The position numbers and the translations under genes were made by a program. The notes below the pieces were generated by a model. That model searched no databases. It saw nothing but the letters and a program-made list of their open reading frames with translations, and was not told the DNA's origin. A DNA stretch of 12,411 nt, from assembly GCA_946887345.1 (NCBI GenBank), contig CAMPKR010000035.1, positions 1 through 12,411 of the forward strand, given 5' to 3'. Positions 5,728 to 11,760 of this stretch are shown here, one piece after another; the first letter of the stretch is position 1; each line of letters starts with the position of its first letter. This DNA comes from an uncultured Bacteroidota bacterium (lineage in GTDB: Bacteria > Bacteroidota > Bacteroidia > Chitinophagales > Chitinophagaceae).

Positions 5728-6680
5728 TCCCCGATTCCTCCTTTTTCTTCTATGTACCCCTTAGTAGAACGCGACCTGATCACCTTCATGGTTTGCAACA
5801 CTACGGAGAGACAGATCACGGCCATACCCCCAAAGAAGCCGCTATTCAATTGTTCGTTCTCGTGAAAAAAGATGAAAGCTAGTGCCATGCCGTAAATGGG
5901 CTCCAGGTTAACGCTGAGCGTAGCTGTGAAGGAAGAGATGTGCTTGAGGGCATTTAATGCCAGCGACTGTGCCCATACCGTGCAGCAGAGAGCAAGGACG
6001 ATGAGCCATATCCAGTCGTTGGGCTCGGTCAGCGAATGCTCGCCGGTGAAAAGTCCGAAGATATTAACCTGGTCAGGAAACAGTTTCGTACCGGGGTAGG
6101 CAGCGATGTAGAAGGGCAGGAGTAAGGTGATAAACAAAAATCCTGTTGACATTTCGTAGAAGACCATGGTGCGGGCAGGGTAGCTGCTTGCCATGCGTTT
6201 ATTCAGCATGGTGAAAATGGAACTGAGTATGGCCGATATAATGCCATAGATGATGCCTATGCTGAATGTTTGCTGGAACCGGTAAATGAGAAAGACACCG
6301 GCAAGCGCGAGTGTGGCCATCAGCAGCTCGCTGAGATCATGCTTGCCTTTGTTGACAAACGGATCGAGCAGGGAAGTGAAAATGCTGGCCGTAGAAAGGC
6401 AGATGAGGGCTATGGAGGCATTGGCGAACTGGATGGAGCCATAAAACGCCAGCCAGTGCAGCCCCATAAGCGCACCTATAAGCGCCAGGTGGCCGAGGTC
6501 GCGGCGGGGTATTTTTATCCATTCCTTCCTGTAAAAAATGATGATGGCCACGAAAAGGGCCGTGAGAAGCATGCGATACCATACCAACACAGGATAATCG
6601 AGCCTGATGGCCCTGCCCAGTACCCCGGTAAAGCCCCAGAGGACTACTGCGAGGTGAATCTGTATGAGCGCCTTTTTCAT
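5724..6680 (-). CDS. EamA/DMT family transporter
   Basis: A 318-residue inner-membrane protein with about ten helices built from two EamA repeats, one in each half. The N-terminal AVVLWGFTGVLGRAI (residues 11-25) and the second-half signature NLEPIYGMALAFIFFHENEQ, followed by an SGFFGGMAVIC helix, are diagnostic of drug/metabolite transporters. A hydrophilic stretch of about 30 residues (around PGTKLFPDQVNIFG) separates helices six and seven. Substrates in the family range from amino acids to purines and cannot be assigned. The frame extends to TTG 6698, but ATG 6680 begins MKKALIQIHLAVVLWG, the normal family start. It is convergent with the 118-residue gene and divergent from arginine decarboxylase across 140 bp. 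Confidence 0.93.
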   Translation of the reverse strand: MKKALIQIHLAVVLWGFTGVLGRAIRLDYPVLVWYRMLLTALFVAIIIFYRKEWIKIPRRDLGHLALIGALMGLHWLAFYGSIQFANASIALICLSTASIFTSLLDPFVNKGKHDLSELLMATLALAGVFLIYRFQQTFSIGIIYGIISAILSSIFTMLNKRMASSYPARTMVFYEMSTGFLFITLLLPFYIAAYPGTKLFPDQVNIFGLFTGEHSLTEPNDWIWLIVLALCCTVWAQSLALNALKHISSFTATLSVNLEPIYGMALAFIFFHENEQLNSGFFGGMAVICLSVVLQTMKVIRSRSTKGYIEEKGGIGD

Positions 6681-6771
6681 TTGCGAAAGCGAGCGCAAAA
6701 TAGGACAAAAGATGACAGAATTTTAATAAATGTCCGCCCAAAAAAAATGGCCCGGCATCAAATCAAATAAT

Positions 6772-6779
6772 TACATTTG
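6772..6779 (+). promoter_or_regulatory. Probable -7 promoter element of the arginine decarboxylase operon
   Basis: TACATTTG is an exact match to the Bacteroidota -7 consensus TAnnTTTG. It lies 41 bp before ATG 6821, which would give a leader of about 35 nt. No TTTG occurs at the usual -33 spacing; the G-rich GGCCCGG is there instead, so strength may depend on an activator. Confidence 0.55.
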
Positions 6780-6820
6780 TTCACTCTAAAATTGACCAAT
6801 ACACTTCTGCCTTTATCAGA

Positions 6821-8233
6821 ATGAATAATACGTACAAAGACCTTGTAAAGCAGACATTCGGCTTCCCCCAGGAGGGTTTTGAAGTAGATGACAGTTACCT
6901 GCAATTCAATGGCGTGGACATGAAGCGCCTTATTGACAAATACGGGACTCCTTTTAAGCTTACCTTTTTGCCTAAAATAGGCATGCAGGTAAACAAGGCT
7001 AAGAAGATGTTTAATGATGCTATTAAAAAGCACCGTTACGACGGAAAGTACTATTACTGCTATTGCACCAAGAGCTCGCATTTCTCCTTTATAGTAGAAG
7101 AAACCCTGAAGCACGGCGTGCATATAGAAACCTCTTTTGCTTACGATATCGAGATCATTAAGCAACTGTACAAGCGCAGGAAGATTAATAAAGAGACCGT
7201 TATTATCTGCAATGGCTTTAAGACAAAAACCTATACGCGTAACATTGCCCGCCTGATCAACGATGGTTTTAAGAACGTTTATCCTATTTTGGACAACAAG
7301 GCGGAATTTGAAGATTATAAGAAGTCAATAAGATCAAAAGATCCTGTAAATATAGGCATACGAATAGCTGCCGAAGAAGAGCCGACCTTTGATTTTTACA
7401 CGTCTCGCCTTGGTATACGCAGCAGGGACGTACTGGAGTTTTATGTAGATAAGATAAAGGGTAATGAGAAATTCAGGCTGAAGATGCTGCACTTCTTTAT
7501 GAACAAAGGCATAAAGGACGATGTGTACTACTGGAGTGAGCTGAATAAGATGCTGAACATATACTGCCAGCTAAAGAAGATCTGTCCTGAGCTGACAGGT
7601 CTGAACATAGGTGGCGGCTTTCCCATAAAACACTCGCTAGGCTTTGATTACGATTACAACTACATGGTAAATGAGATAGTTTCTACCATAAAGAAAGTAT
7701 GTAAGCGCAATAAAGTAGATGTGCCGGATATCTACACTGAATTCGGTTCGTTTACCGTAGGTGAAGCAGGAGCGGTAGTATATAGTGTGCTGGATGATAA
7801 GATGCAGAACGACCGCGAGATATGGTATATGATAGACAGCTCGTTCATTACCACTTTGCCCGATACCTGGGGGATAGGGGAGAAGTTCCTGATGATGCCC
7901 ATAAATAAGTGGGATAAGGAGTACCAGGAAGTTCACCTGGGTGGGCTAACCTGCGACAGCCATGACTTTTATACCTCTGAGGAACATATCAATGCCGTGT
8001 TCCTACCCAAACTGGATCGGGAGAAGGGTGCTGAACCACTATACATAGGCTTTTTCCATACAGGGGCTTACCAGGACCAACTGGCAGGCTATGGAGGCAT
8101 AAAGCACTGCATGATACCCTCACCCAAGCACGTGGTGGTGGAATACAATAAGGATGGAGAGTTGGAAGATTGGCTATATGCCAAAGAGCAAAGCCCGCAA
8201 AGCATGCTGAAGCTGCTGGGGTATATTCGTTAA
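6821..8233 (+). CDS. Arginine decarboxylase-like fold-type III PLP enzyme
   Basis: A 470-residue protein with the alanine racemase-like PLP barrel and C-terminal beta domain of the arginine/ornithine/diaminopimelate decarboxylases. Residues visible: probable PLP lysine K84 in YCTKSSH, HIET at 101-104, the SRLGI loop at 195-199, LHFF with H224, GGGFP phosphate loop at 264-268, TEFGS at 306-310, and the catalytic CDS at 378-380 in GLTCDSHDF. The C-terminal YIGFFHTGAYQ (408-418) supplies the usual aromatic near the active site. It is much shorter than E. coli SpeA (658 residues) and matches the Bacteroidota-type arginine decarboxylases, which would make agmatine and CO2 for polyamine synthesis. 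Lysine, ornithine or carboxynorspermidine are alternative substrates. No other polyamine gene is adjacent. It starts a probable two-gene operon. Confidence 0.85.
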   Translation: MNNTYKDLVKQTFGFPQEGFEVDDSYLQFNGVDMKRLIDKYGTPFKLTFLPKIGMQVNKAKKMFNDAIKKHRYDGKYYYCYCTKSSHFSFIVEETLKHGVHIETSFAYDIEIIKQLYKRRKINKETVIICNGFKTKTYTRNIARLINDGFKNVYPILDNKAEFEDYKKSIRSKDPVNIGIRIAAEEEPTFDFYTSRLGIRSRDVLEFYVDKIKGNEKFRLKMLHFFMNKGIKDDVYYWSELNKMLNIYCQLKKICPELTGLNIGGGFPIKHSLGFDYDYNYMVNEIVSTIKKVCKRNKVDVPDIYTEFGSFTVGEAGAVVYSVLDDKMQNDREIWYMIDSSFITTLPDTWGIGEKFLMMPINKWDKEYQEVHLGGLTCDSHDFYTSEEHINAVFLPKLDREKGAEPLYIGFFHTGAYQDQLAGYGGIKHCMIPSPKHVVVEYNKDGELEDWLYAKEQSPQSMLKLLGYIR

Positions 8234-8247
8234 CCAACTTAATAATT

Positions 8248-8763
8248 ATGAAAAGACTGTACACATGCTGTGTAGCTATTGCGGTTCTATTTTCCGCCTG
8301 CAGCAAAAAGGGGCAATCGGGTGCTGATGCCGTAAACGATGCTGACCGTGCTTTTGCAATGAAAGCCGGCCCGCTTTACCTGGCAAGCTATGAACTAGGC
8401 CTTCTTGCCTTCGATAACAGTTCTGATTCCACTATTATTAAATTGGCAGAAAAGGTAGTAATGACCAGTAACACGGGTTATAACAATCTTATACAGCTAA
8501 GTACATTGAAGGGCTTTATTGTCCCCAGCTATATGGATACTGTGCATGTAAATATCAAAACAGACCTATCGGCTATGTTCGGTGCGCAGTTTGATTCTGC
8601 TTACCTGCACTTATTGGTGGCAGATCAGCACGAGCTACTTACCGCCTTTGATGTGCTACAGGAGATAGGTAATAACATGAACCTGAAATCGCACGCGAAA
8701 GCTTACCGTGATACTATGTTTATGTACCATGTAGAGGCGGACAGCCTGGTGGAGATGTACTAA
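8248..8763 (+). CDS. DUF4142 domain lipoprotein
   Basis: A 171-residue lipoprotein whose signal ends in VLFSAC, so Cys18 would be lipidated, followed by SKKGQSGAD. The rest is a helical bundle of the DUF4142 (ferritin-like) family: DADRAFAMKAGPLYLASYELGLLA at 31-54, the middle helix TIIKLAEKVVMTSNTGYNNLIQL, the FDSAYLHLLVADQHELLTAFDVLQ stretch at 115-138 and the closing LKSHAKAYRDTMFMYHVEADSL at 146-167. Acidic/His pairs are visible (D126, H128, E129, H161, E163), but the canonical metal-binding residues cannot be assigned without alignment. It begins 14 bp after the arginine decarboxylase stop, so cotranscription is likely. The frame extends upstream into that gene, but ATG 8248 starts the lipoprotein signal. 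One base separates its stop from that of the convergent cupin gene. Confidence 0.85.
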   Translation: MKRLYTCCVAIAVLFSACSKKGQSGADAVNDADRAFAMKAGPLYLASYELGLLAFDNSSDSTIIKLAEKVVMTSNTGYNNLIQLSTLKGFIVPSYMDTVHVNIKTDLSAMFGAQFDSAYLHLLVADQHELLTAFDVLQEIGNNMNLKSHAKAYRDTMFMYHVEADSLVEMY

Positions 8764-8764
8764 A

Positions 8765-9307
8765 CTAGCTCAGTGGTAAGGGGGCGTCTTTGAATTTTTT
8801 ATGTTTGCCTGATAGTTTTCCGAAAAACAAACTGATGGGAAAGATAACTTTCTGAACAAAGGAAGGAATTTCCTGCATGGCATATTCACCTTTGTACCTG
8901 TTGAGGAGCCAGGCAGCATCAAAAGTTGCTGGCCGGCCGCCATTCTCGTTTATCGATTTATATATTTCCGAGAGAAAATAAATAATATTGTCGGGTGGAC
9001 TTACCCAGCCTTTGCAGCGGAGCGTTGTATCCCCTGCATTCCAGAACTTGTGGGGTGTACCTTTTTTGAATACAGCTGTTTCACCTTCAGAAAGAAATTG
9101 CTCGGTGCCTCCCGCCACCAGGTAACCAAGCCTGCCGGATACGACGGTCAAACTTTCATCCTGTTTCCAGTGGGTATGCATCGGTGGGCCGGATTTTGGG
9201 GCGACCTCGTTCTCTACTTCAACTATTTCGCCGGAATCTGTTTTAAGTATCCTTAAGAAGGAGAGCTTTTCACCATGTATGTTTGTTATTGTAACCGGAA
9301 GTTGCAT
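8765..9307 (-). CDS. Cupin_2 domain protein
   Basis: A 180-residue protein with one metal-binding cupin barrel at about 25-105. Motif 1 is GPPMHTHWKQDESLTVVSG, with H44, H46 and E51, and motif 2 is GETAVFKKGTPHKFWNAG, with H86 and N90. The full H-H-E-H set should bind one divalent metal. The C-terminal third (106-180) is helical, with the hydrophobic stretch VIFPISLFFGKL at 154-165 then KHKKFKDAP, possibly membrane-associated. Substrate is unknown; relatives include dioxygenases and sensory or isomerase cupins. The frame extends to TTG 9334, but ATG 9307 gives the family-like start MQLPVTITN and lies outside the operator. The gene is divergent from a TetR regulator across 48 bp and is its likely target. 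Confidence 0.9.
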   Translation of the reverse strand: MQLPVTITNIHGEKLSFLRILKTDSGEIVEVENEVAPKSGPPMHTHWKQDESLTVVSGRLGYLVAGGTEQFLSEGETAVFKKGTPHKFWNAGDTTLRCKGWVSPPDNIIYFLSEIYKSINENGGRPATFDAAWLLNRYKGEYAMQEIPSFVQKVIFPISLFFGKLSGKHKKFKDAPLPLS

Positions 9308-9316
9308 AGAATGTGC

Positions 9317-9324
9317 TATTTTTG
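9317..9324 (+). promoter_or_regulatory. Probable -7 element of the TetR gene promoter
   Basis: TATTTTTG is an exact match to the Bacteroidota -7 consensus TAnnTTTG. It lies 31 bp before ATG 9356 and overlaps the left arm of the palindrome at 9320-9336. The nearest TTG (9289-9291) is 25 bp upstream, longer than usual for a -33 box. Confidence 0.5.
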
Positions 9325-9362
9325 ACAATGTCAAAATAATAAAATTTTCTTGACAATGTTAA
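9320..9362. promoter_or_regulatory. Probable TetR operator: two copies of a TTGACAATGTYAA dyad
   Basis: Copy one is the palindrome TTTTGACAATGTCAAAA (9320-9336), with perfect 7-bp arms and a 3-bp centre. Copy two is TTGACAATGTTAA (9350-9362), the same dyad with one arm mismatch. The shared TGACAATGT cores begin 28 bp apart. Copy one overlaps the TetR -7 box on the plus strand, and a five-of-six -7 match for the cupin (TTATTTTG) reads into it on the minus strand. Copy two contains the TetR start codon. One protein bound here could silence both promoters and block its own transcription, as is usual for TetR-family autoregulation. Confidence 0.65.
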
Positions 9363-9982
9363 AAAAAAATTCAACAAAGGAAATAATAGTACAGAAAGCG
9401 GTGGAAATGTTTAATGAGCAGGGCGTGGAATATGTGGGTGTAAGAGAACTGGCAAAGGAGCTAGGTATGAAAGGAGGGAATATAACGTACTATTTTCCTA
9501 CTAAGGATGACATAGTTATGGAAGTGTCGATGAGGCTGGGGGAGGAGAATAATAAAATACTGCAAAAAAGGGCCGACCTGAGAATATCTGAATTCCTTGG
9601 GATTTTCGGTGAGGTGTTTAAGAACCATTATAACTTTCGCGGACTATTCCTGAGTTTCCCCCATCTGCTGAGGCAGAATGAGGCTGTGCGATTGCAATAC
9701 GCGAAACGTAAGGTACTGAGACGGGATACCATACTTGAACAGTTGGCTGATATGGAAGCAGGTGGTTATTTGCGCATTCCGGAAGACCGGGAGCGCAATA
9801 ACATACTGAACACTATTACACTGATCAGTCGCTTTTGGATATCAAATGCTTCGGTGGAAGAAGATGTAGGTGATATGGCCCTTACTATGGACAAATATAT
9901 TGAACTTATTGCCGGCCAGCTAAGGCCATTTGCAACAGCAAAGGGCAGAAAAGACCTCGATCGATACTACGAGGCTAAATAA
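9356..9982 (+). CDS. TetR/AcrR family transcriptional regulator
   Basis: A 208-residue DNA-binding repressor-type protein. The N-terminal TetR_N domain spans about 7-55: helix one TKEIIVQKAVEMFNEQGVE, then the helix-turn-helix VGVRELAKELGMKGGNITYYFPTKDDIV (27-54) with the hallmark G-x-I-T-Y-Y-F. The C-terminal ligand/dimer domain (70-208) is all-helical and unidentified; FSLRIS-like features could not be matched to a known ligand class. The frame extends to TTG 9350, but ATG 9356 is preferred. It lies inside the second operator copy, and the next Met (residue 18) is already inside the DNA-binding domain. Codons 2-5 contain a 9-A run (9361-9369). It is divergent from the cupin gene and followed directly by a bidirectional terminator. 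Confidence 0.92.
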   Translation: MLKKNSTKEIIVQKAVEMFNEQGVEYVGVRELAKELGMKGGNITYYFPTKDDIVMEVSMRLGEENNKILQKRADLRISEFLGIFGEVFKNHYNFRGLFLSFPHLLRQNEAVRLQYAKRKVLRRDTILEQLADMEAGGYLRIPEDRERNNILNTITLISRFWISNASVEEDVGDMALTMDKYIELIAGQLRPFATAKGRKDLDRYYEAK

Positions 9983-10009
9983 AAAGTGGCCCGCCAGGGG
10001 CCACTTTTT
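9981..10009. terminator. Bidirectional terminator between TetR and hsp20
   Basis: A perfect 12-bp stem pairs AAAAAGTGGCCC (9981-9992) with GGGCCACTTTTT (9998-10009) around a 5-nt loop. Flanking A and T runs allow termination in both directions. The left arm begins on the last two bases of the TetR stop codon, and the convergent hsp20 gene ends at 10049. Confidence 0.93.
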
Positions 10010-10048
10010 CTAAAACATCACCAACATCCAAAAACAAAAACTTCTTCT

Positions 10049-10489
10049 TTAGCCTACCGTGATCTCCTGCGTAGCAGGCGCCGTATTTTCCTTTTTAGGT
10101 AATGTTATTTCAAGAATACCATCGTTGTATTTAGCATTGATACCAGCGGTATCAATCTTATCGTTGAGGGTAAAGCTCCTTTTGAATGAACGGAAGCTAT
10201 ACTCGCTGCGGATCCATTTTTCTTCTTTTTGCTCCTTGTTCTCTTCTTTCTGCTCAAATGACACACTCAAGATGTTCCTCTCCAGGTTGATTTTGAAATC
10301 CTCTTTTTTCAGGCCCGGTGCAACCACCTGGAGTTCGTAGGCTGTGTCAGTTTCACGAATATTGACAGGTACGTTCATCCTGTCTTTTGTGTCTGCGGTA
10401 AGCAAGCCATTCCAGCCGCCGTTGAACATTTCTTCTACAAGTCCGCTAAAGCTGCGGGGGATCAGATTGTGATTTTTTGTGCTGTACAT
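10049..10489 (-). CDS. Hsp20/alpha-crystallin family small heat-shock protein
   Basis: A 146-residue ATP-independent chaperone that holds unfolding proteins in oligomers until DnaK-type machines refold them. The N-terminal arm (1-38) has the common PRSFSGLVEEMFNGGW stretch. The alpha-crystallin domain runs from about 39 to 132: MNVPVNIRETDTAYELQVVAPG, then the FKINLERNILSVSFEQ strand, and the signature NDGILEITLPK at 122-132. The C-terminal tail includes QEITVG, in which I-T-V resembles the I-x-I/V anchoring motif. A Lys/Glu-rich insert, KEENKEQKEEKW at 81-92, occupies the dimer loop. A possible promoter lies just upstream. The usual induction is by heat; no CIRCE element was seen. Confidence 0.95.
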   Translation of the reverse strand: MYSTKNHNLIPRSFSGLVEEMFNGGWNGLLTADTKDRMNVPVNIRETDTAYELQVVAPGLKKEDFKINLERNILSVSFEQKEENKEQKEEKWIRSEYSFRSFKRSFTLNDKIDTAGINAKYNDGILEITLPKKENTAPATQEITVG

Positions 10490-10512
10490 AGTCTTTCGTT
10501 TTTAAGTTTTTT

Positions 10513-10544
10513 TGAAATTATTGTTACGAGAGACTATATGCAAA
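10513..10544 (-). promoter_or_regulatory. Possible hsp20 promoter (-33 TTTG and -7 TAATTTCA)
   Basis: On the minus strand TTTG (plus 10541-10544) is followed by 20 bp and TAATTTCA (plus 10513-10520). The -33 box and spacing suit the Bacteroidota sigma factor consensus; the -7 box matches four of six fixed positions. The leader to ATG 10489 would be about 16-18 nt. No heat-shock operator is visible. Confidence 0.4.
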
Positions 10545-10798
10545 GTGCAGACCAACCGATGAAATCAGTAAAACATGCGCCGTTTTGGCAATTTCTTTTA
10601 GTTTTTTGTGACAAAAAGGCGGTTGGCTGGTCCGGTGGGGTGAATTATTGACCGGAGGACGGTGGTGACGATCGATCAAGAATGAAGGCTTAATACCGGG
10701 CTAACCATAAACTAATGCTATGGTAACAAAGGAGATAGGAGGCATGTATTGTGGAAAAATATATTTTAATATGCGGAAGCTTTTACAGATATTTGTTA

Positions 10799-10823
10799 GT
10801 ACTTACGATGGGTTAGTAAGTAC
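10799..10823 (+). ncRNA. Candidate 3' end of a small RNA or untranslated transcript (hairpin)
   Basis: GTACTTAC (10799-10806) and GTAAGTAC (10816-10823) form a perfect 8-bp stem with a 9-nt loop, ending 6 bp before the terminator stem at 10830. TTAGTA is also directly repeated at 10796 and 10813. Tandem hairpins ending in a T run are a usual small-RNA 3' end, but no promoter or known RNA family was identified and the 5' end is unknown. Alternatively the hairpin is an operator-like palindrome. Confidence 0.3.
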
Positions 10824-10829
10824 AGTCCT

Positions 10830-10863
10830 GCCGTCCCCTTCTATGAATGGGACGGCTCTTTTT
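10830..10863 (+). terminator. Plus-strand Rho-independent terminator with no upstream gene
   Basis: GCCGTCCC (10830-10837) pairs with GGGACGGC (10849-10856). An inner TTC/GAA can pair above a C/T mismatch. TCTTTTTT follows at 10857-10863. The T-tract is on the plus side only. On the minus strand, where the SDR gene ends at 10873, the hairpin is followed by AGGACTGTAC without a T-run, so termination would be weaker in that direction, though it could still stabilise that 3' end. Confidence 0.8.
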
Positions 10864-10872
10864 TGCCCTGAC

Positions 10873-11742
10873 CTAAAGTTTTGCTTTAAGGTAATCGTCT
10901 ACGTTAGTGAACATAAATCCGGGGTATTCATTGCTGAATTTCATTCTTACAAAGCCGCCCTTCAAAGGTCTGATCGCAGGTTGCTTCAGTTCCTCTGTAC
11001 TTGTTGTCTGCAGATCATACTCGGCTAAAGGGAAGTATTTTAATACTCTTAGTGCTAATTCCACCCTGTTCATGTAGTCTGTACTACCTATATGATAAAT
11101 GCCGCTCTTATTGTCATGAAGCAGGACGTACATGGCGCGGGCGATATCGAAAGCGTTAGTGGGAGATGCATATTGGTCGTAGGGTAGTTTAAGGGTGAGC
11201 TTCTGATTGTTCTTACATTGATCTATTATGCGGGCGATGAAATTCTTACCCCTTGCTTCGTCGCCATAGACATTGGTAACGCGAAGCACGAGTGTGTTAT
11301 TTAATTCGCTGATGGATAATTGTTCTGCCTCCAGTTTATGACGGCCGTATATGCTTATGGGGTTAACGGGGGCATCCTCTGTATAAGGGCCTTCTTTGCC
11401 ATCAAAGACGTAATCGGTAGATATATAGACGAAACGTGCGTTGCATTGTTTAGCAATAGCCAGCAGGTTCTTTGTGCTTTGCACAGTCTTCTGATAGCTT
11501 TCTTCCTCGTGCGTCTCGCAGTGGTCTACGTGGGTGAGGGCACCGCAGTGGATGATGACATCGGGCTTATAAGAAACTACATCGAAGTTTTCCGGGTTGG
11601 CTGGGGAGAGCGTATCGAAGAAGACAGTATCTTCAGTAGGATAGGAGAAATAAGATCCCGAGACCTCAGCACCCATCTCTTTGAAGTGCTTCATGCAATT
11701 GCTGCCTACCAATCCTGATGCTCCGGCTATGAATACTTTCAT
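10873..11742 (-). CDS. RmlD-like SDR (dTDP-4-dehydrorhamnose reductase family)
   Basis: A 289-residue extended short-chain dehydrogenase of the RmlD substrate-binding family, usual length about 290. Visible: NAD(P)-binding GASGLVG at 7-13; DVIIHCGALTHVDHCE at 61-76, the 'N.aA.t.VD.cE' counterpart; STDYVFDG at 108-115; YGRHK at 132-136 with catalytic Tyr132 and Lys136; and LRVTNVYG at 153-160. RmlD reduces dTDP-4-keto-L-rhamnose to dTDP-L-rhamnose. No rmlA, rmlB or rmlC is adjacent, and the SNCMKHFKEMG region is less typical of true RmlD than of the broader sugar-nucleotide reductase group, so the substrate is uncertain. It starts 18 bp after the FKBP gene stop on the same strand, suggesting cotranscription. 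Confidence 0.88.
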   Translation of the reverse strand: MKVFIAGASGLVGSNCMKHFKEMGAEVSGSYFSYPTEDTVFFDTLSPANPENFDVVSYKPDVIIHCGALTHVDHCETHEEESYQKTVQSTKNLLAIAKQCNARFVYISTDYVFDGKEGPYTEDAPVNPISIYGRHKLEAEQLSISELNNTLVLRVTNVYGDEARGKNFIARIIDQCKNNQKLTLKLPYDQYASPTNAFDIARAMYVLLHDNKSGIYHIGSTDYMNRVELALRVLKYFPLAEYDLQTTSTEELKQPAIRPLKGGFVRMKFSNEYPGFMFTNVDDYLKAKL

Positions 11743-11760
11743 TGATGCTTGTTGCGCTGA

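Larger units (their letters stand above)
10490..10872. other. 383-bp intergenic region without a convincing protein gene
   Basis: Between hsp20 and the SDR gene I see no protein-coding gene. The left 60 bp hold the hsp20 promoter candidate. TCCGGT (10631-10636) and ACCGGA (10651-10656) form a 6-bp inverted repeat with a 14-nt spacer. An 8-bp hairpin and a plus-strand terminator lie at 10799-10863. A plus-strand frame from ATG 10720 or 10744 stays open but runs through the terminator and far into the SDR gene antisense, so it is not accepted. AAAGGAG upstream of 10744 is Shine-Dalgarno-like but unusual for this group. Confidence 0.6.

Noticed and set aside
6270..6770. 166-residue plus-strand frame opposite the EamA gene
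   Set aside because: It lies antisense to a convincing transporter and its product is unrelated to any family; it is a shadow frame.
10720..11028. 102-residue plus-strand frame in the hsp20-SDR gap with a Shine-Dalgarno-like AAAGGAG before ATG 10744
   Set aside because: The frame passes through the strong terminator at 10830-10863 and continues antisense inside the SDR gene. The protein looks random.
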